From Porphyromonadaceae bacterium UBA7141 (GTDB lineage Bacteria > Bacteroidota > Bacteroidia > Bacteroidales > Muribaculaceae), in contig DKWX01000001.1 of the NCBI GenBank assembly GCA_002491945.1, forward strand, positions 1-14,790: 14,790 bases of DNA, in the 5' to 3' direction. The position numbers and the translations under genes are program-made. Below the pieces are notes generated by a model, which had not been told where the DNA came from, searched no databases, and was given only the letters and a program-made list of their open reading frames with translations. Below are positions 1-7,998 of this stretch, in pieces; the first letter of the stretch is position 1, and each line of letters begins with the position of its first letter.

Positions 1-39
1 AAAAAATAACCGAAGTATTGATTATATTCTGCCGTGTTC

Positions 40-2451
40 TTAGATTTCAATCGAGAGACGGACGTTGAACTGGCGGCGGGTCAGATAATTGGGGACAGCG
101 TACTGGAGATTGTTGACATCGGTAACCCAATAGTAGGAGCTGACGTTGGTCATGTCGAAGAGATTGAAGCAGTCGAGCCCGATAATGATGCTTTTGAAAT
201 GGCGCCAGAAATTGTAGGGGCGCACACCATCGGAAGGCGCTCCTACGAGCTGATAGGATATTCCCACATCTACGCGCTTATATGCCGGAGCGCGGAAATA
301 AGCGCGGTCGCGGGTCACTCGCGGCGCCGTCATCGTCAGACCGTCGGAGAGCACACCGCGCAGAGAGAATCTCAGTTTGGGGAACTTCGGGAAATAGTCT
401 GTAAAGAAAATGCCTACTGAATATCTCTGGTCGGAAGGGAGAGGCACCTTCTTCCCCTTGAGCGTCTGCTGTGTCTTCATCAGCGAGAAAGTGATCCACG
501 AATCCGAGCCGGGTACAAACTGACCGAACAGCTTGAAATCCAGTCCCGTAATAAATCCCTTCGAGTCATTGACACCCGAATAGTTGATTTTCAGATTGTC
601 ATACTCATATGAGACAAGGCGCGAAAGATTCTTGTAATAAGCCTCGCCTGTGAGTTTGAAAGGTCGGTTCATCAGGCGGAACGTATAGTCGGCCGCCACA
701 ACAAACTGCAGACTCATCGGCGACTTTATGTCGCGGTTGAGCGTAATATAGGAATTTCCCAATGCGTCAGTCTGTGCCATGCGGTATTCCTTATAGAATG
801 GCGACTGATAATATAGCCCGACAGCCGCACGATAATTCCACTGATTGTTGTTGAGCGGCACAATATTGAGATTCACACGTGGCGACACGAGGATTTCGCG
901 GTTGAAATCCCAGTACGACAGACGCACGCCAGCGTTTAGAGTCATATAAGCCTTCGAACTCTCCAGATAAAGAGCATCCTCCGCATAGATGGCGAAGCGG
1001 TTGGTCGACAGGTCCTGACGCGAAGAGAGGTTATAGATCAGATGCACACCTTCAGGTCCGGTAGGCAGCGAATATCCCGCAGAGTCGCGCCATTCCCACT
1101 CCTTTGTGCGGTCGAGAAACTTCTCATTCTGAAAAATCACTCCATACGAGATATTGTTGCGTCCGGCTACAGTAGTCCCCTTCAAAGCAGCCTGAAATAC
1201 GGAGGCTCTCAGACGGTTGCGCGAATGCTCCATATATTTCCCGACGCCAAGCTCGCCTCCGATACCCTCCTCGCCACCGGTTCCGGCCTCATTAAGCCAG
1301 TATTCGCCAGAGATATCATAGCTCACCAGTTCGCTGCTTTGGAATCCTGACAGCGAGAGGGCGAATGCCGTTGCCCGGTTCAGCCGATAGGAAGCTGTGA
1401 AAGCCCCGAGATAAGTCTCAAACATGTCTCGCTCCTCTCCGTCGAAATAGACTTTGAACTGTTTCGTATCCATGGACGTGCCGAAAGAAGTCTCACGGTC
1501 GGCAGGCTTGAAATTAAACTTATTGAGAGAGATGTTGCCGAGGAAATTGAAACTCAGTTTCTCCGAGGGCTTATACGTGATATTTGTCTGATAGTCGAAA
1601 TAGAGAGGGTCGTATTCACCACGAGTCTCAAGCGAACTGAGTAGCGAATTATTCTTCTTCAGACGCAGACCGTGGAGCTGCGAGAACTTAGTGCTGCTCT
1701 GTCCGAACGCCAGCGATGCCCCCATAAGCGATGCCGAGATACTGGCCTCCATGGCTTCAGGTTCACGGTAAGTGATATCGAGTGCCGATGACATTTTGTC
1801 GGAGTAGCGTGCCGGGAATCCGCCGGTAGAGAACTTGATATTACCCACCATATCCGGATTGATGATAGAGAGCCCCTCCTGCTGGCCGCTACGCACGAGC
1901 TGCGGGCGATAGATTTCCGTCCCGTTGATATACACCGAATTCTCGTCAAACGAGCCACCGCGCACCGAATATTGCGAACTCATCTCATTGCTCGAATTCA
2001 CACCGGCCATAGTCTGGAGCATAGCTTCCACCGAACCTCCCGACACATCGGGCGATGTCTTGAAACTCTCCTTGTCAATCGACTGCATACCGTTGATATT
2101 CTGACGGAACCCGGTCACCTCGACTTCCGCCAGTTCGGTAGCTTCCGAGGGGAGTCTCACATTGACTGTAAGGTCGCCTTTCGGGTCGATAAGACGCCGG
2201 GTCACATTCTTAAACCCTATGCAGGAATAAATCACCTCCACCGTATCCTTGGCGGCAACAGTGAGGGAATAATTACCTTCCAGGTCGGAATTCGTACCTA
2301 TCGAAGTGCCCCCGATACGGATCGTGGCAAACTCCACAGGTTTTTCCTCCTGGTCAGTAATCTTACCGTGTATTTTTACATTCTCGGCCTGCGTGGCGAG
2401 CGCTGCTGCCACCAGCACGAGAGAAGGGATAAATCGTCGCAAGTACATCAT
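40..2451 (-). CDS. TonB-dependent outer membrane receptor, SusC/RagA-like, without SusD partner
   Basis: Outer membrane beta-barrel receptor expected to import a bound ligand using TonB energy; the ligand cannot be told from sequence. The 803-residue product begins with a signal peptide (about 1-23, ending ALATQA). A carboxypeptidase-regulatory-like domain follows (about 27-100: IHGKITDQEEKPVEFATI, then DLEGNYSL). The plug domain (about 120-230) carries the typical VEAMLQTMAGVNS and YSVRGGSFDENSVYINGTEI stretches, and the rest is a barrel of alternating aromatic strands ending NVRLSIEI. The barrel normally ends in an aromatic residue; here the last residue is Ile. The open frame reaches back to a TTG at 2454, but ATG codons at 2451 and 2448 are better starts. 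No SusD-like gene lies upstream, so this is probably an orphan receptor, though the downstream side is cut by the window edge. Confidence 0.9.
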   Translation of the reverse strand: MMYLRRFIPSLVLVAAALATQAENVKIHGKITDQEEKPVEFATIRIGGTSIGTNSDLEGNYSLTVAAKDTVEVIYSCIGFKNVTRRLIDPKGDLTVNVRLPSEATELAEVEVTGFRQNINGMQSIDKESFKTSPDVSGGSVEAMLQTMAGVNSSNEMSSQYSVRGGSFDENSVYINGTEIYRPQLVRSGQQEGLSIINPDMVGNIKFSTGGFPARYSDKMSSALDITYREPEAMEASISASLMGASLAFGQSSTKFSQLHGLRLKKNNSLLSSLETRGEYDPLYFDYQTNITYKPSEKLSFNFLGNISLNKFNFKPADRETSFGTSMDTKQFKVYFDGEERDMFETYLGAFTASYRLNRATAFALSLSGFQSSELVSYDISGEYWLNEAGTGGEEGIGGELGVGKYMEHSRNRLRASVFQAALKGTTVAGRNNISYGVIFQNEKFLDRTKEWEWRDSAGYSLPTGPEGVHLIYNLSSRQDLSTNRFAIYAEDALYLESSKAYMTLNAGVRLSYWDFNREILVSPRVNLNIVPLNNNQWNYRAAVGLYYQSPFYKEYRMAQTDALGNSYITLNRDIKSPMSLQFVVAADYTFRLMNRPFKLTGEAYYKNLSRLVSYEYDNLKINYSGVNDSKGFITGLDFKLFGQFVPGSDSWITFSLMKTQQTLKGKKVPLPSDQRYSVGIFFTDYFPKFPKLRFSLRGVLSDGLTMTAPRVTRDRAYFRAPAYKRVDVGISYQLVGAPSDGVRPYNFWRHFKSIIIGLDCFNLFDMTNVSSYYWVTDVNNLQYAVPNYLTRRQFNVRLSIEI

Positions 2452-2644
2452 CAATAGAAAAACGCATATGCGTCCGGATTATTGGATACCCCTCTGCGAT
2501 TGCACCGGGCCTACAACAAAAGCCGGATGGAGGAAGTCACGAGATTGCCTATATCTACAATGTTAATAAATGTAAAATCAAAAAATATTTTTGGATTATT
2601 ATAAATTTTTATATAATTTAGGGGCGAACTAACATAATGGCTCT
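2452..2644. promoter_or_regulatory. Divergent intergenic region between receptor and secreted protein genes
   Basis: The half nearest the plus-strand gene is very AT-rich (2551-2620). It contains TATTTTTG at 2586-2593, a full match to the Bacteroidetes -7 box TAnnTTTG reading towards the secreted protein gene; the -33 region at the expected distance reads TGTTA and not a clean TTG. No good minus-strand promoter for the receptor is visible. A perfect 12-bp palindrome (ACGCATATGCGT, 2462-2473) sits 10 nt before the receptor ATG. Confidence 0.45.
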
Positions 2645-3544
2645 ATGAAGAAACTAATTTTAAAACTAACCTTGATAGTGGCGATTGCCGCTCAATTTGG
2701 GGTATGCCACAGCGCTATGGCTGCGGCTGACAATCCTGTCAACTATTTTGTGGAGGGGGCATCATGGATCAGTCACAGCACTTCGAGCAGTTACCCGGTT
2801 TCTCCGAAGTGGTTCAGTAAGGCATGGACCGGCGAAGCCGTGGAGATAGCCGGTTATGAGGCTCTGCCGTTGCTTACCGGAGGTCTGTCTGCGTCCGCTG
2901 ATGATGGCTCTTGTTTATCCACATATGTGCGCCATGAGAATGGGAAAGTATATTTCCTCAGCGAAGATGAGCCGCAGGAATGGAAACTGATGTACGACTT
3001 CACGCTCCGGCCCGGAGATGAAGCCGATATAGAGGAATACAGTAATAGTGCATTGGGCTACGGTGGAAGAGTGCGTTGCATGGACGTGTATCCGCTCCCG
3101 TCGAATCCCGACCTTCAGGTGATGGAATTGGCCTTCTGCAAAGAGCTTAAGGATATTGAAGAAGCAGGGAAAGAGGGTGAACGAGGATATTCTATAATCC
3201 GCTGGATAGCGGGTGTCGGAAATATTGGAGGTCCCTTACAGAATCTGTATAATAACGGTATAGCCGGTTATGGATACCTGCTTGACGAACTGACAGTCGG
3301 CGAGAACCTTATCTACCGTCATCCGGAGTACGCGGCTGTATATAAGGTGGCGGATACTGAAAAGATGGAAATCCGCGTGACGAAAGGTGAAATAGCCGTC
3401 AGCGGCAGTGAGGAAGCGGCAGTATCGGTATACAGAGCCGATGGTGTGAAATGCAACGGCAGGCAAGGACGGTACAGCGGTCTTGAACCGGGCATATACA
3501 TCGTCAACATTAACGGCGAAAGCCGCCGGATTATGGTGCCGTAA
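2645..3544 (+). CDS. Secreted protein of unknown function with possible T9SS-type C-terminal sorting domain
   Basis: A 299-residue exported protein; no enzyme motif is recognised. It begins with a Sec signal peptide (MKKLILKLTLIVAIAA core, likely cut near AMA-A at about 26). The middle has the pattern RWIAGVGNIGGPL at about 185, followed by GYGYLLDELTVGENLIY at about 208-224. I recall this arrangement (W-I-x-G-V-G, then a Cys- or Gly-rich line ending with I-Y) from Bacteroidetes proteins annotated only as T9SS type A sorting domain-containing. The last 55 residues (VSVYRADGVKC, then GLEPGIYIVNINGESRRIMV) resemble the beta-sandwich sorting domain that directs cargo through the type IX system. 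It is divergent from the TonB-dependent receptor and followed by an intrinsic terminator, so it is probably a single-gene transcript. The sorting-domain call is inference from pattern. Confidence 0.7.
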   Translation: MKKLILKLTLIVAIAAQFGVCHSAMAAADNPVNYFVEGASWISHSTSSSYPVSPKWFSKAWTGEAVEIAGYEALPLLTGGLSASADDGSCLSTYVRHENGKVYFLSEDEPQEWKLMYDFTLRPGDEADIEEYSNSALGYGGRVRCMDVYPLPSNPDLQVMELAFCKELKDIEEAGKEGERGYSIIRWIAGVGNIGGPLQNLYNNGIAGYGYLLDELTVGENLIYRHPEYAAVYKVADTEKMEIRVTKGEIAVSGSEEAAVSVYRADGVKCNGRQGRYSGLEPGIYIVNINGESRRIMVP

Positions 3545-3571
3545 CGGTATCATCTGCCAGCAACCGACATA

Positions 3572-3609
3572 AGATCGCTTCCGGCAAAAAATGTGAACGC
3601 GGTCTAAGC
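3572..3609 (+). repeat. Dispersed repeat, copy A, with imperfect terminal inverted repeat
   Basis: Positions 3572-3600 match 10082-10109 in the same orientation, with three substitutions and one A insertion over 29 nt (core CGCTTCC, two variable bases, then CAAAAAATGTGAACGC). In this copy TAAGATCGC on the left can pair with GCGGTCTAA on the right (3601-3609) with one mismatch and one G-T pair, giving a stem with a loop of about 20 nt. Function unknown. Confidence 0.5.
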
Positions 3610-3615
3610 CACAAC

Positions 3616-3656
3616 CACATCCCTGCGCCCGTAAGAGGGTGGCAGGGATGTGTTTT
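3616..3656 (+). terminator. Intrinsic terminator after the secreted protein gene
   Basis: Perfect 11-bp arms CACATCCCTGC (3616-3626) and GCAGGGATGTG (3642-3652). An inner CCC/GGG can extend the stem, and TTTTATAT follows. It lies 71 nt after the stop codon at 3544 and before the hisS promoter, separating the two units. Confidence 0.85.
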
Positions 3657-3703
3657 ATATGGAAGAAAGGGGAGGGGGAGTGCGATGCGATGGGTTTTTG
3701 CTA

Positions 3704-3734
3704 TTGATTTAGGAGCGAAAATTTTGTAAATTTG
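3704..3734 (+). promoter_or_regulatory. Bacteroidetes-type promoter for hisS
   Basis: TTG at 3704-3706, a 20-nt spacer, then TAAATTTG at 3727-3734, an exact match to the TAnnTTTG -7 element at normal spacing. Transcription would start near 3740, leaving a leader of about 75-80 nt before the preferred ATG at 3818. Confidence 0.8.
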
Positions 3735-3817
3735 CATATTGATAGCGGATTTGTACGCGCAGACACCCTGCCGGCGATATCCTAATGAATAAAACCAACA
3801 GAAACCCTGACAAGACA

Positions 3818-5179
3818 ATGGCCCAGAAACCCTCGATACCCAAAGGCACACGCGACTTCTCACCCGTAGAGATGGCCCGCCGCAACTATATATTCGACAC
3901 AATCCGCGAGGCATTCCGCCTCTTCGGCTACAAACAGATTGAGACCCCCTCGCTCGAAAACCTCTCCACCCTCATGGGTAAATACGGCGAAGAGGGGGAT
4001 AAGCTCCTCTTCAAGATACTCAACTCCGGCGACTTCATGAAAGCCGTAAATCCCGAAGACCTTGAAACGCGCAACCTCCCGCGCCTCACCTCGCAACTGT
4101 GTGAAAAGGGTCTGCGCTACGACCTGACTGTACCCTTCGCCCGCTTCGTGGTGCAGCACCGTGCCGACCTGCAGATGCCCTTCAAGCGCTTCCAGATACA
4201 GCCCGTATGGCGTGCCGACCGTCCGCAGAAAGGACGCTACCGCGAATTCTATCAGTGCGACGCCGATGTGGTGGGTAGCGACTCGCTGCACAACGAAGTG
4301 GAACTCCTTTCGCTCATCGACTTCGTGATGGAGCGTCTCGGCATCAACGCCCTGATAAAGGTCAACAACCGCAAGGTGCTCACCGGAATCGCGCAGGTGC
4401 TCGGTGCCGAAGACAAGATAGTCGACATCACCGTGGCAATCGACAAAATCGACAAAGTGGGGCTTGAGAACGTCAACAAAGAGCTGCTCGAAAAAGGTTT
4501 GTCGCAGGAAGCCGTGGCACGGCTCGAACCGATACTCACCCTCACCGGGACTACCGAAGAGAAACTTGCCCGCCTCAGCGAAATACTCGCCGGATCGGAA
4601 GAGGGCCTGAAAGGTATCGCCGAGCTCCGCGAGGTGCTCGACGGAGTGGCTGCCCTCGGAGGGAAAGCCGAAGTGGAGCTTGACGTATCACTGGCCCGCG
4701 GACTCAACTACTACACCGGCACAATCATCGAGGTAAAGGCCAAAGACGTGGCCATCGGCAGCATCACCGGAGGCGGACGCTACGACAACCTTACCGGAGT
4801 GTTCGGCATGCCCGGCCTGTCGGGGGTAGGCATATCATTCGGAGCCGACCGTATCTACGACGTGCTCAATCAACTTGACCTTTATCCCGCCGAGATATCG
4901 GCAGCCGTAAAGGTGCTCTTCATCAACTTCGGAGAGGCCGAGGCCCGTATGGCCGAGAAGACCATCGCGTCACTGCGCCGCGCCGGAATCAGCGCACAGC
5001 TCTATCCCGATGCTGCGAAGATGAAGAAACAGATGAACTATGCCAATGCCGAGGGCGTTGCATATGTGGCTATCATAGGCGAGGATGAACTTGCATCGGG
5101 CACCGTGACGCTCAAAGACATGTCGACAGGCGAACAGCAGCGTCTCACCCCGGCCGAGCTTGTGGAGGCCCTGCGCTGA
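3818..5179 (+). CDS. hisS: Histidyl-tRNA synthetase
   Basis: Cytoplasmic class II aminoacyl-tRNA synthetase that charges tRNA-His with histidine using ATP. The 453-residue product shows the N-terminal GTRDFSP (10-16), motif 2 in RADRPQKGRYREFYQCD (about 132-148), the histidine-specific loop ARGLNYYTG (about 293-301), motif 3 region with GGGRYDNL (about 317) and GVGISFGADR, and an anticodon-binding C-terminal domain from about 362. A frame-extending ATG lies at 3785, but the ATG at 3818 gives the family-typical start MAQKPSIPKGTRDFSP and is preferred. A good promoter lies 85-115 nt upstream. After the stop, TCCGGC-ATT-GCCGGA (5201-5215) can fold but lacks a T-run, so read-through into the next gene 50-80 nt away is likely. 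Confidence 0.97.
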   Translation: MAQKPSIPKGTRDFSPVEMARRNYIFDTIREAFRLFGYKQIETPSLENLSTLMGKYGEEGDKLLFKILNSGDFMKAVNPEDLETRNLPRLTSQLCEKGLRYDLTVPFARFVVQHRADLQMPFKRFQIQPVWRADRPQKGRYREFYQCDADVVGSDSLHNEVELLSLIDFVMERLGINALIKVNNRKVLTGIAQVLGAEDKIVDITVAIDKIDKVGLENVNKELLEKGLSQEAVARLEPILTLTGTTEEKLARLSEILAGSEEGLKGIAELREVLDGVAALGGKAEVELDVSLARGLNYYTGTIIEVKAKDVAIGSITGGGRYDNLTGVFGMPGLSGVGISFGADRIYDVLNQLDLYPAEISAAVKVLFINFGEAEARMAEKTIASLRRAGISAQLYPDAAKMKKQMNYANAEGVAYVAIIGEDELASGTVTLKDMSTGEQQRLTPAELVEALR

Positions 5180-5259
5180 GACGTGTCGCCGCGTATTCTG
5201 TCCGGCATTGCCGGATACAGGAACGCCGCATGGCGCAGAATCAAAACTGTGATAAGATC

Positions 5260-6489
5260 ATGAAAGATCCCATTTCAAAAGAGCAATTCCTCATTCGTCA
5301 GCCTGCATATCCGCAGACCACACTGACCGATCCCTATTACTACCGCGTGGCCAATCGACTGGCCTCGATAATCCGCGATGAGCGTCTGCTTGACGGATGG
5401 GGAGAGTCGCTTTGCAGCCGCGTGGCCCTCGGCCTGACCGGGTATCTGCAGGATATATTGACAGACTCCGGCATATGGCGCTCATTCATAGAGCAATGCC
5501 ATACGCTCTACGGCAAGTGGCTGCCTTATTTTGAGTGTGGCGAGGAGTATGTGCCTCATGAACTGAATGAGGCTGATGTGCGCTTCCTCGTGTGGTATAC
5601 ATTGGCCATGAGCGCGGATGACGACCGTCGGCTTCTTGATCCGCATGACGGGCAGACGGCCAAGGCCGCTGTGCGCCTGCATGCCGAGCTCGACCGCATA
5701 TATGATGACCCTGACGCCCCCGTGCCATCCGATTATCATATTTCCAAAGGGCTTGAACTCAACAATCCGGCAGAGGCCGATGACGTGTTTCACTTCGGCA
5801 ACTGGCTCTTCATGCACTGCTATCTTATGACTCCGGCTTATGCCATGTCGATAGCTGAAATGACAGCCGGAACCGACCTCCGGGCCAAAGATGCGCATGA
5901 GCAGCTGCGCCATAAACTTGAAGAGTCGATGATGGAGGATCCCACCGGTCCGCTTGCCCTTTATCTGCGGGAATGGCTCTTCCTGATAATTGAAGGAAAG
6001 ATGCCGCCACGCCCCAGGATGAAGGTAAAGGATGAAGAGGCGGAACCGGCCGAACATCCATACTATACTCGATTCATGGCATATACCGACGGGGAGCCGA
6101 TACGCTACTTCCATACATATGCCGAGCTTAACCGCTTCTTTATCGAGGCTCTCGGTTGGGGGGAGACGGAGAATCTGCCACAGCTGAAGCCTTACAGCGA
6201 CTTTGTGCTTATGGTCAACCGCGAGAAGGGGATGCTCGCAGCGCGGGATGTGGCGAAAAGCATCAAACTCCCCGGCAATCCCTGCTATGACGCTTCATAT
6301 GCGCGCGCGCATGCCATTGACCTTCTCACTGTGCGCGGACTCTGTCCAGGCGACCTGCTGCGCTACGTTCTGTCGCGCAACGGTCTGCCGGATGCCGTTT
6401 TCCCTGCCGGGCATGATGCTCCGCTCAGTGTGGCTGATGCCGACTTCACGGCCCGTTGCCATCTGCAGAAGTATTACCGTGGCGACTGA
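5260..6489 (+). CDS. DUF3843-like protein of unknown function
   Basis: Predicted soluble protein of about 409 residues with no signal peptide, membrane helix or catalytic motif that I recognise. The N-terminal part matches my memory of the Bacteroidetes family DUF3843: TDPYYYRVANRL, then LTGYLQDILTDSGIWRSF, LYGKWLPYF, and an acidic stretch leading to ADVRFLVWY. The later half carries many acidic and aromatic residues, such as YYTRFMAYTDGEPIRYFHTY. The frame allows a start at 5230 (MAQNQN), but the ATG at 5260 (MKDPISKEQFL) begins the part that looks coding; the choice is uncertain. It follows hisS by 50-80 nt and precedes the phosphatase by 60 nt on the same strand with no terminator seen, so the three may share a transcript. 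The family's role is unknown. Confidence 0.75.
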   Translation: MKDPISKEQFLIRQPAYPQTTLTDPYYYRVANRLASIIRDERLLDGWGESLCSRVALGLTGYLQDILTDSGIWRSFIEQCHTLYGKWLPYFECGEEYVPHELNEADVRFLVWYTLAMSADDDRRLLDPHDGQTAKAAVRLHAELDRIYDDPDAPVPSDYHISKGLELNNPAEADDVFHFGNWLFMHCYLMTPAYAMSIAEMTAGTDLRAKDAHEQLRHKLEESMMEDPTGPLALYLREWLFLIIEGKMPPRPRMKVKDEEAEPAEHPYYTRFMAYTDGEPIRYFHTYAELNRFFIEALGWGETENLPQLKPYSDFVLMVNREKGMLAARDVAKSIKLPGNPCYDASYARAHAIDLLTVRGLCPGDLLRYVLSRNGLPDAVFPAGHDAPLSVADADFTARCHLQKYYRGD

Positions 6490-6549
6490 CGCCACGTGAC
6501 CCGCAGCCCCTTGGTTTGAAACCCAACACATGTTTACTACCTGCATTAC

Positions 6550-7830
6550 ATGAAACTTTCAAGTATTCTTCTTTCACTGTTGATTGGTGTGTCGGCGCTT
6601 CCTTGCATAGCCCAGAGCAGCAAGGAGGAGACATTGGCCGACCTTAACCGCACCGGAGGCGTCTACTATGCCTATCCCGTGACAGAGAGCCGTAACACAC
6701 CGGCACCCAAGGGTTATCAGCCCTTCTACGTGTCGCATTATGGCAGACACGGCTCACGTTACCTGATATCCGACAATGACTATAAGCAAGTGGCCGACAA
6801 ACTGCATGAGGCAGACCGTGCCGGGGCGCTGACCCCGCTCGGGCGTGACGTGATGCAGCGCGTAGACTCTGTAATCAAGGAGACCCACTTGCGGGCCGGC
6901 GACCTGTCGCCGCTCGGGGTGCGTCAGCACCGGGGCATCGCCGAACGCATGTACAGTGCCTATCCGCAGGTATTCGCCGATGATGCCGTCCTCTCGGCCC
7001 GCAGCACGCTCGTGGTGCGCTGTGTGCTTTCGATGGATGCATTCTGCGAGCGCCTGAAGGAACTCAATCCGCGTCTTGACATCACTCGCGAGTCCTCGCA
7101 GCGATATATGAACTATCTCTGCCATCATTCAGACGAGAGCAATGCGTGGCGCGATGACCCCAACAACTTCAAGGAGGAATACCGTAAATTCGAGGAGAGC
7201 CATACGAATCCCGACCGCCTGATGTCCACGCTTTTCAATGATCCGAAATACATAGCTCGATGTGTCAATCCGAATGAGTTGATGTGGGGGCTATATTGGA
7301 TTGCTTCAGGAATGCAGGACATAGAGACGGATATTGATTTCTATGACATCTTTACCCCCGATGAGTTGTATGACCTCTATCAATGTTTCAATTACCGTTT
7401 TTATGCCGGCGATGGCAATTATCTCCCATCCGACGGGCTGATTATCTATAACGCCGCCCCGCTGCTTGAGAATATAATCACCTCGGCCGATGATGCCATT
7501 GCGTCAGGGAAGCCGGGAGCCACACTGCGGTTCGGGCATGACGGCAATCTGATTCCGCTCGCTGCCCTTATGCATATGGAGGATTGTGATCTGGCCGTGG
7601 AGAATCCTGATGAATTCGATTCGGCTTTTTCAGTATGGAAGATAGCACCGATGGCATGTAATGTGCAGCTTATATTCTTCCGAGACCCGAATCATCCGGA
7701 CAAGGACGTGCTGGTAAAATTCATGCTCAACGAAGAGGAAAAGCGCATACCGGTGGATACAGATATATTCCCCTTCTACCGCTGGGAGGATGTAAAGCGC
7801 TATTACCGTACGCAGGTTCTGACGCGCTGA
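6550..7830 (+). CDS. Exported histidine acid phosphatase (histidine phosphatase clade 2)
   Basis: Phosphomonoesterase of the branch that includes phytases and glucose-1-phosphatases, with a phospho-histidine intermediate. The 426-residue product has a signal peptide (1-22, ending CIAQ) and should act in the periplasm or at the cell surface. The catalytic R-H-G-x-R is seen at R66-H67-G68-S69-R70 (HYGRHGSRY), and the second acid motif is HD at H330-D331 (FGHDGNLIPL). Inositol polyphosphate phosphatases of the MINPP type usually have HAE there, so a phytase role is possible but not shown; the substrate is open. The family-typical block LSPLGVRQHRGIAERMY, about 65 residues after the catalytic motif, supports the call. 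Last gene of the plus-strand group; a bidirectional terminator lies 37 nt after its stop. Confidence 0.9.
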   Translation: MKLSSILLSLLIGVSALPCIAQSSKEETLADLNRTGGVYYAYPVTESRNTPAPKGYQPFYVSHYGRHGSRYLISDNDYKQVADKLHEADRAGALTPLGRDVMQRVDSVIKETHLRAGDLSPLGVRQHRGIAERMYSAYPQVFADDAVLSARSTLVVRCVLSMDAFCERLKELNPRLDITRESSQRYMNYLCHHSDESNAWRDDPNNFKEEYRKFEESHTNPDRLMSTLFNDPKYIARCVNPNELMWGLYWIASGMQDIETDIDFYDIFTPDELYDLYQCFNYRFYAGDGNYLPSDGLIIYNAAPLLENIITSADDAIASGKPGATLRFGHDGNLIPLAALMHMEDCDLAVENPDEFDSAFSVWKIAPMACNVQLIFFRDPNHPDKDVLVKFMLNEEEKRIPVDTDIFPFYRWEDVKRYYRTQVLTR

Positions 7831-7867
7831 GCATAGGCGATGATGCGTGTGCCTGCTTTTGGAATCC

Positions 7868-7985
7868 ATAAAAACCCCTCTCATTGCTGACATAGACGTA
7901 CAACCATCCGCGATAGCAGGTAGGTGCTAAAAAGATAGCCGTCCAGGTTTTGGGCGGCTATTTTGACAATGAGAGGGGTTTTTAT
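7868..7985. terminator. Bidirectional terminator: perfect 19-bp inverted repeat with inner hairpin
   Basis: The left arm ATAAAAACCCCTCTCATTG (7868-7886) is the exact reverse complement of 7967-7985, so each strand ends its stem in a T-run. The arms are 80 nt apart and enclose a second hairpin (7935-7961). It lies between the converging phosphatase and GT2 genes, starting 37 nt after one stop codon and ending 13 nt from the other. Terminator function is inferred from structure and place. Confidence 0.75.
7931..7964. terminator. Inner terminator-like hairpin nested in the larger inverted repeat
   Basis: ATAGCCGTCCA (7935-7945) pairs over 11 bp (one G-T pair) with TGGGCGGCTAT (7951-7961) around a 5-nt loop. 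AAA on the left and TTTT on the right give both strands a short T-run. It could act alone as a terminator for either convergent unit. Confidence 0.65.
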
Positions 7986-7998
7986 ATCTGTGCTGCTC

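Noticed and set aside
1972..2566. Plus-strand open frames opposite the start of the receptor gene
   Set aside because: They are antisense to the well-supported receptor signal peptide and regulatory-like domain and show no family features.
2915..2923. Perfect DnaA box TTATCCACA, with weaker matches near 8830 and 8870
   Set aside because: One perfect box inside a coding sequence, with no box cluster, AT-rich unwinding region or dnaA/dnaN genes nearby, does not support an origin.
5198..5220. Terminator after hisS (CTG-TCCGGC/GCCGGA-CAG hairpin)
   Set aside because: No T-run follows on the plus strand, so termination is not supported.
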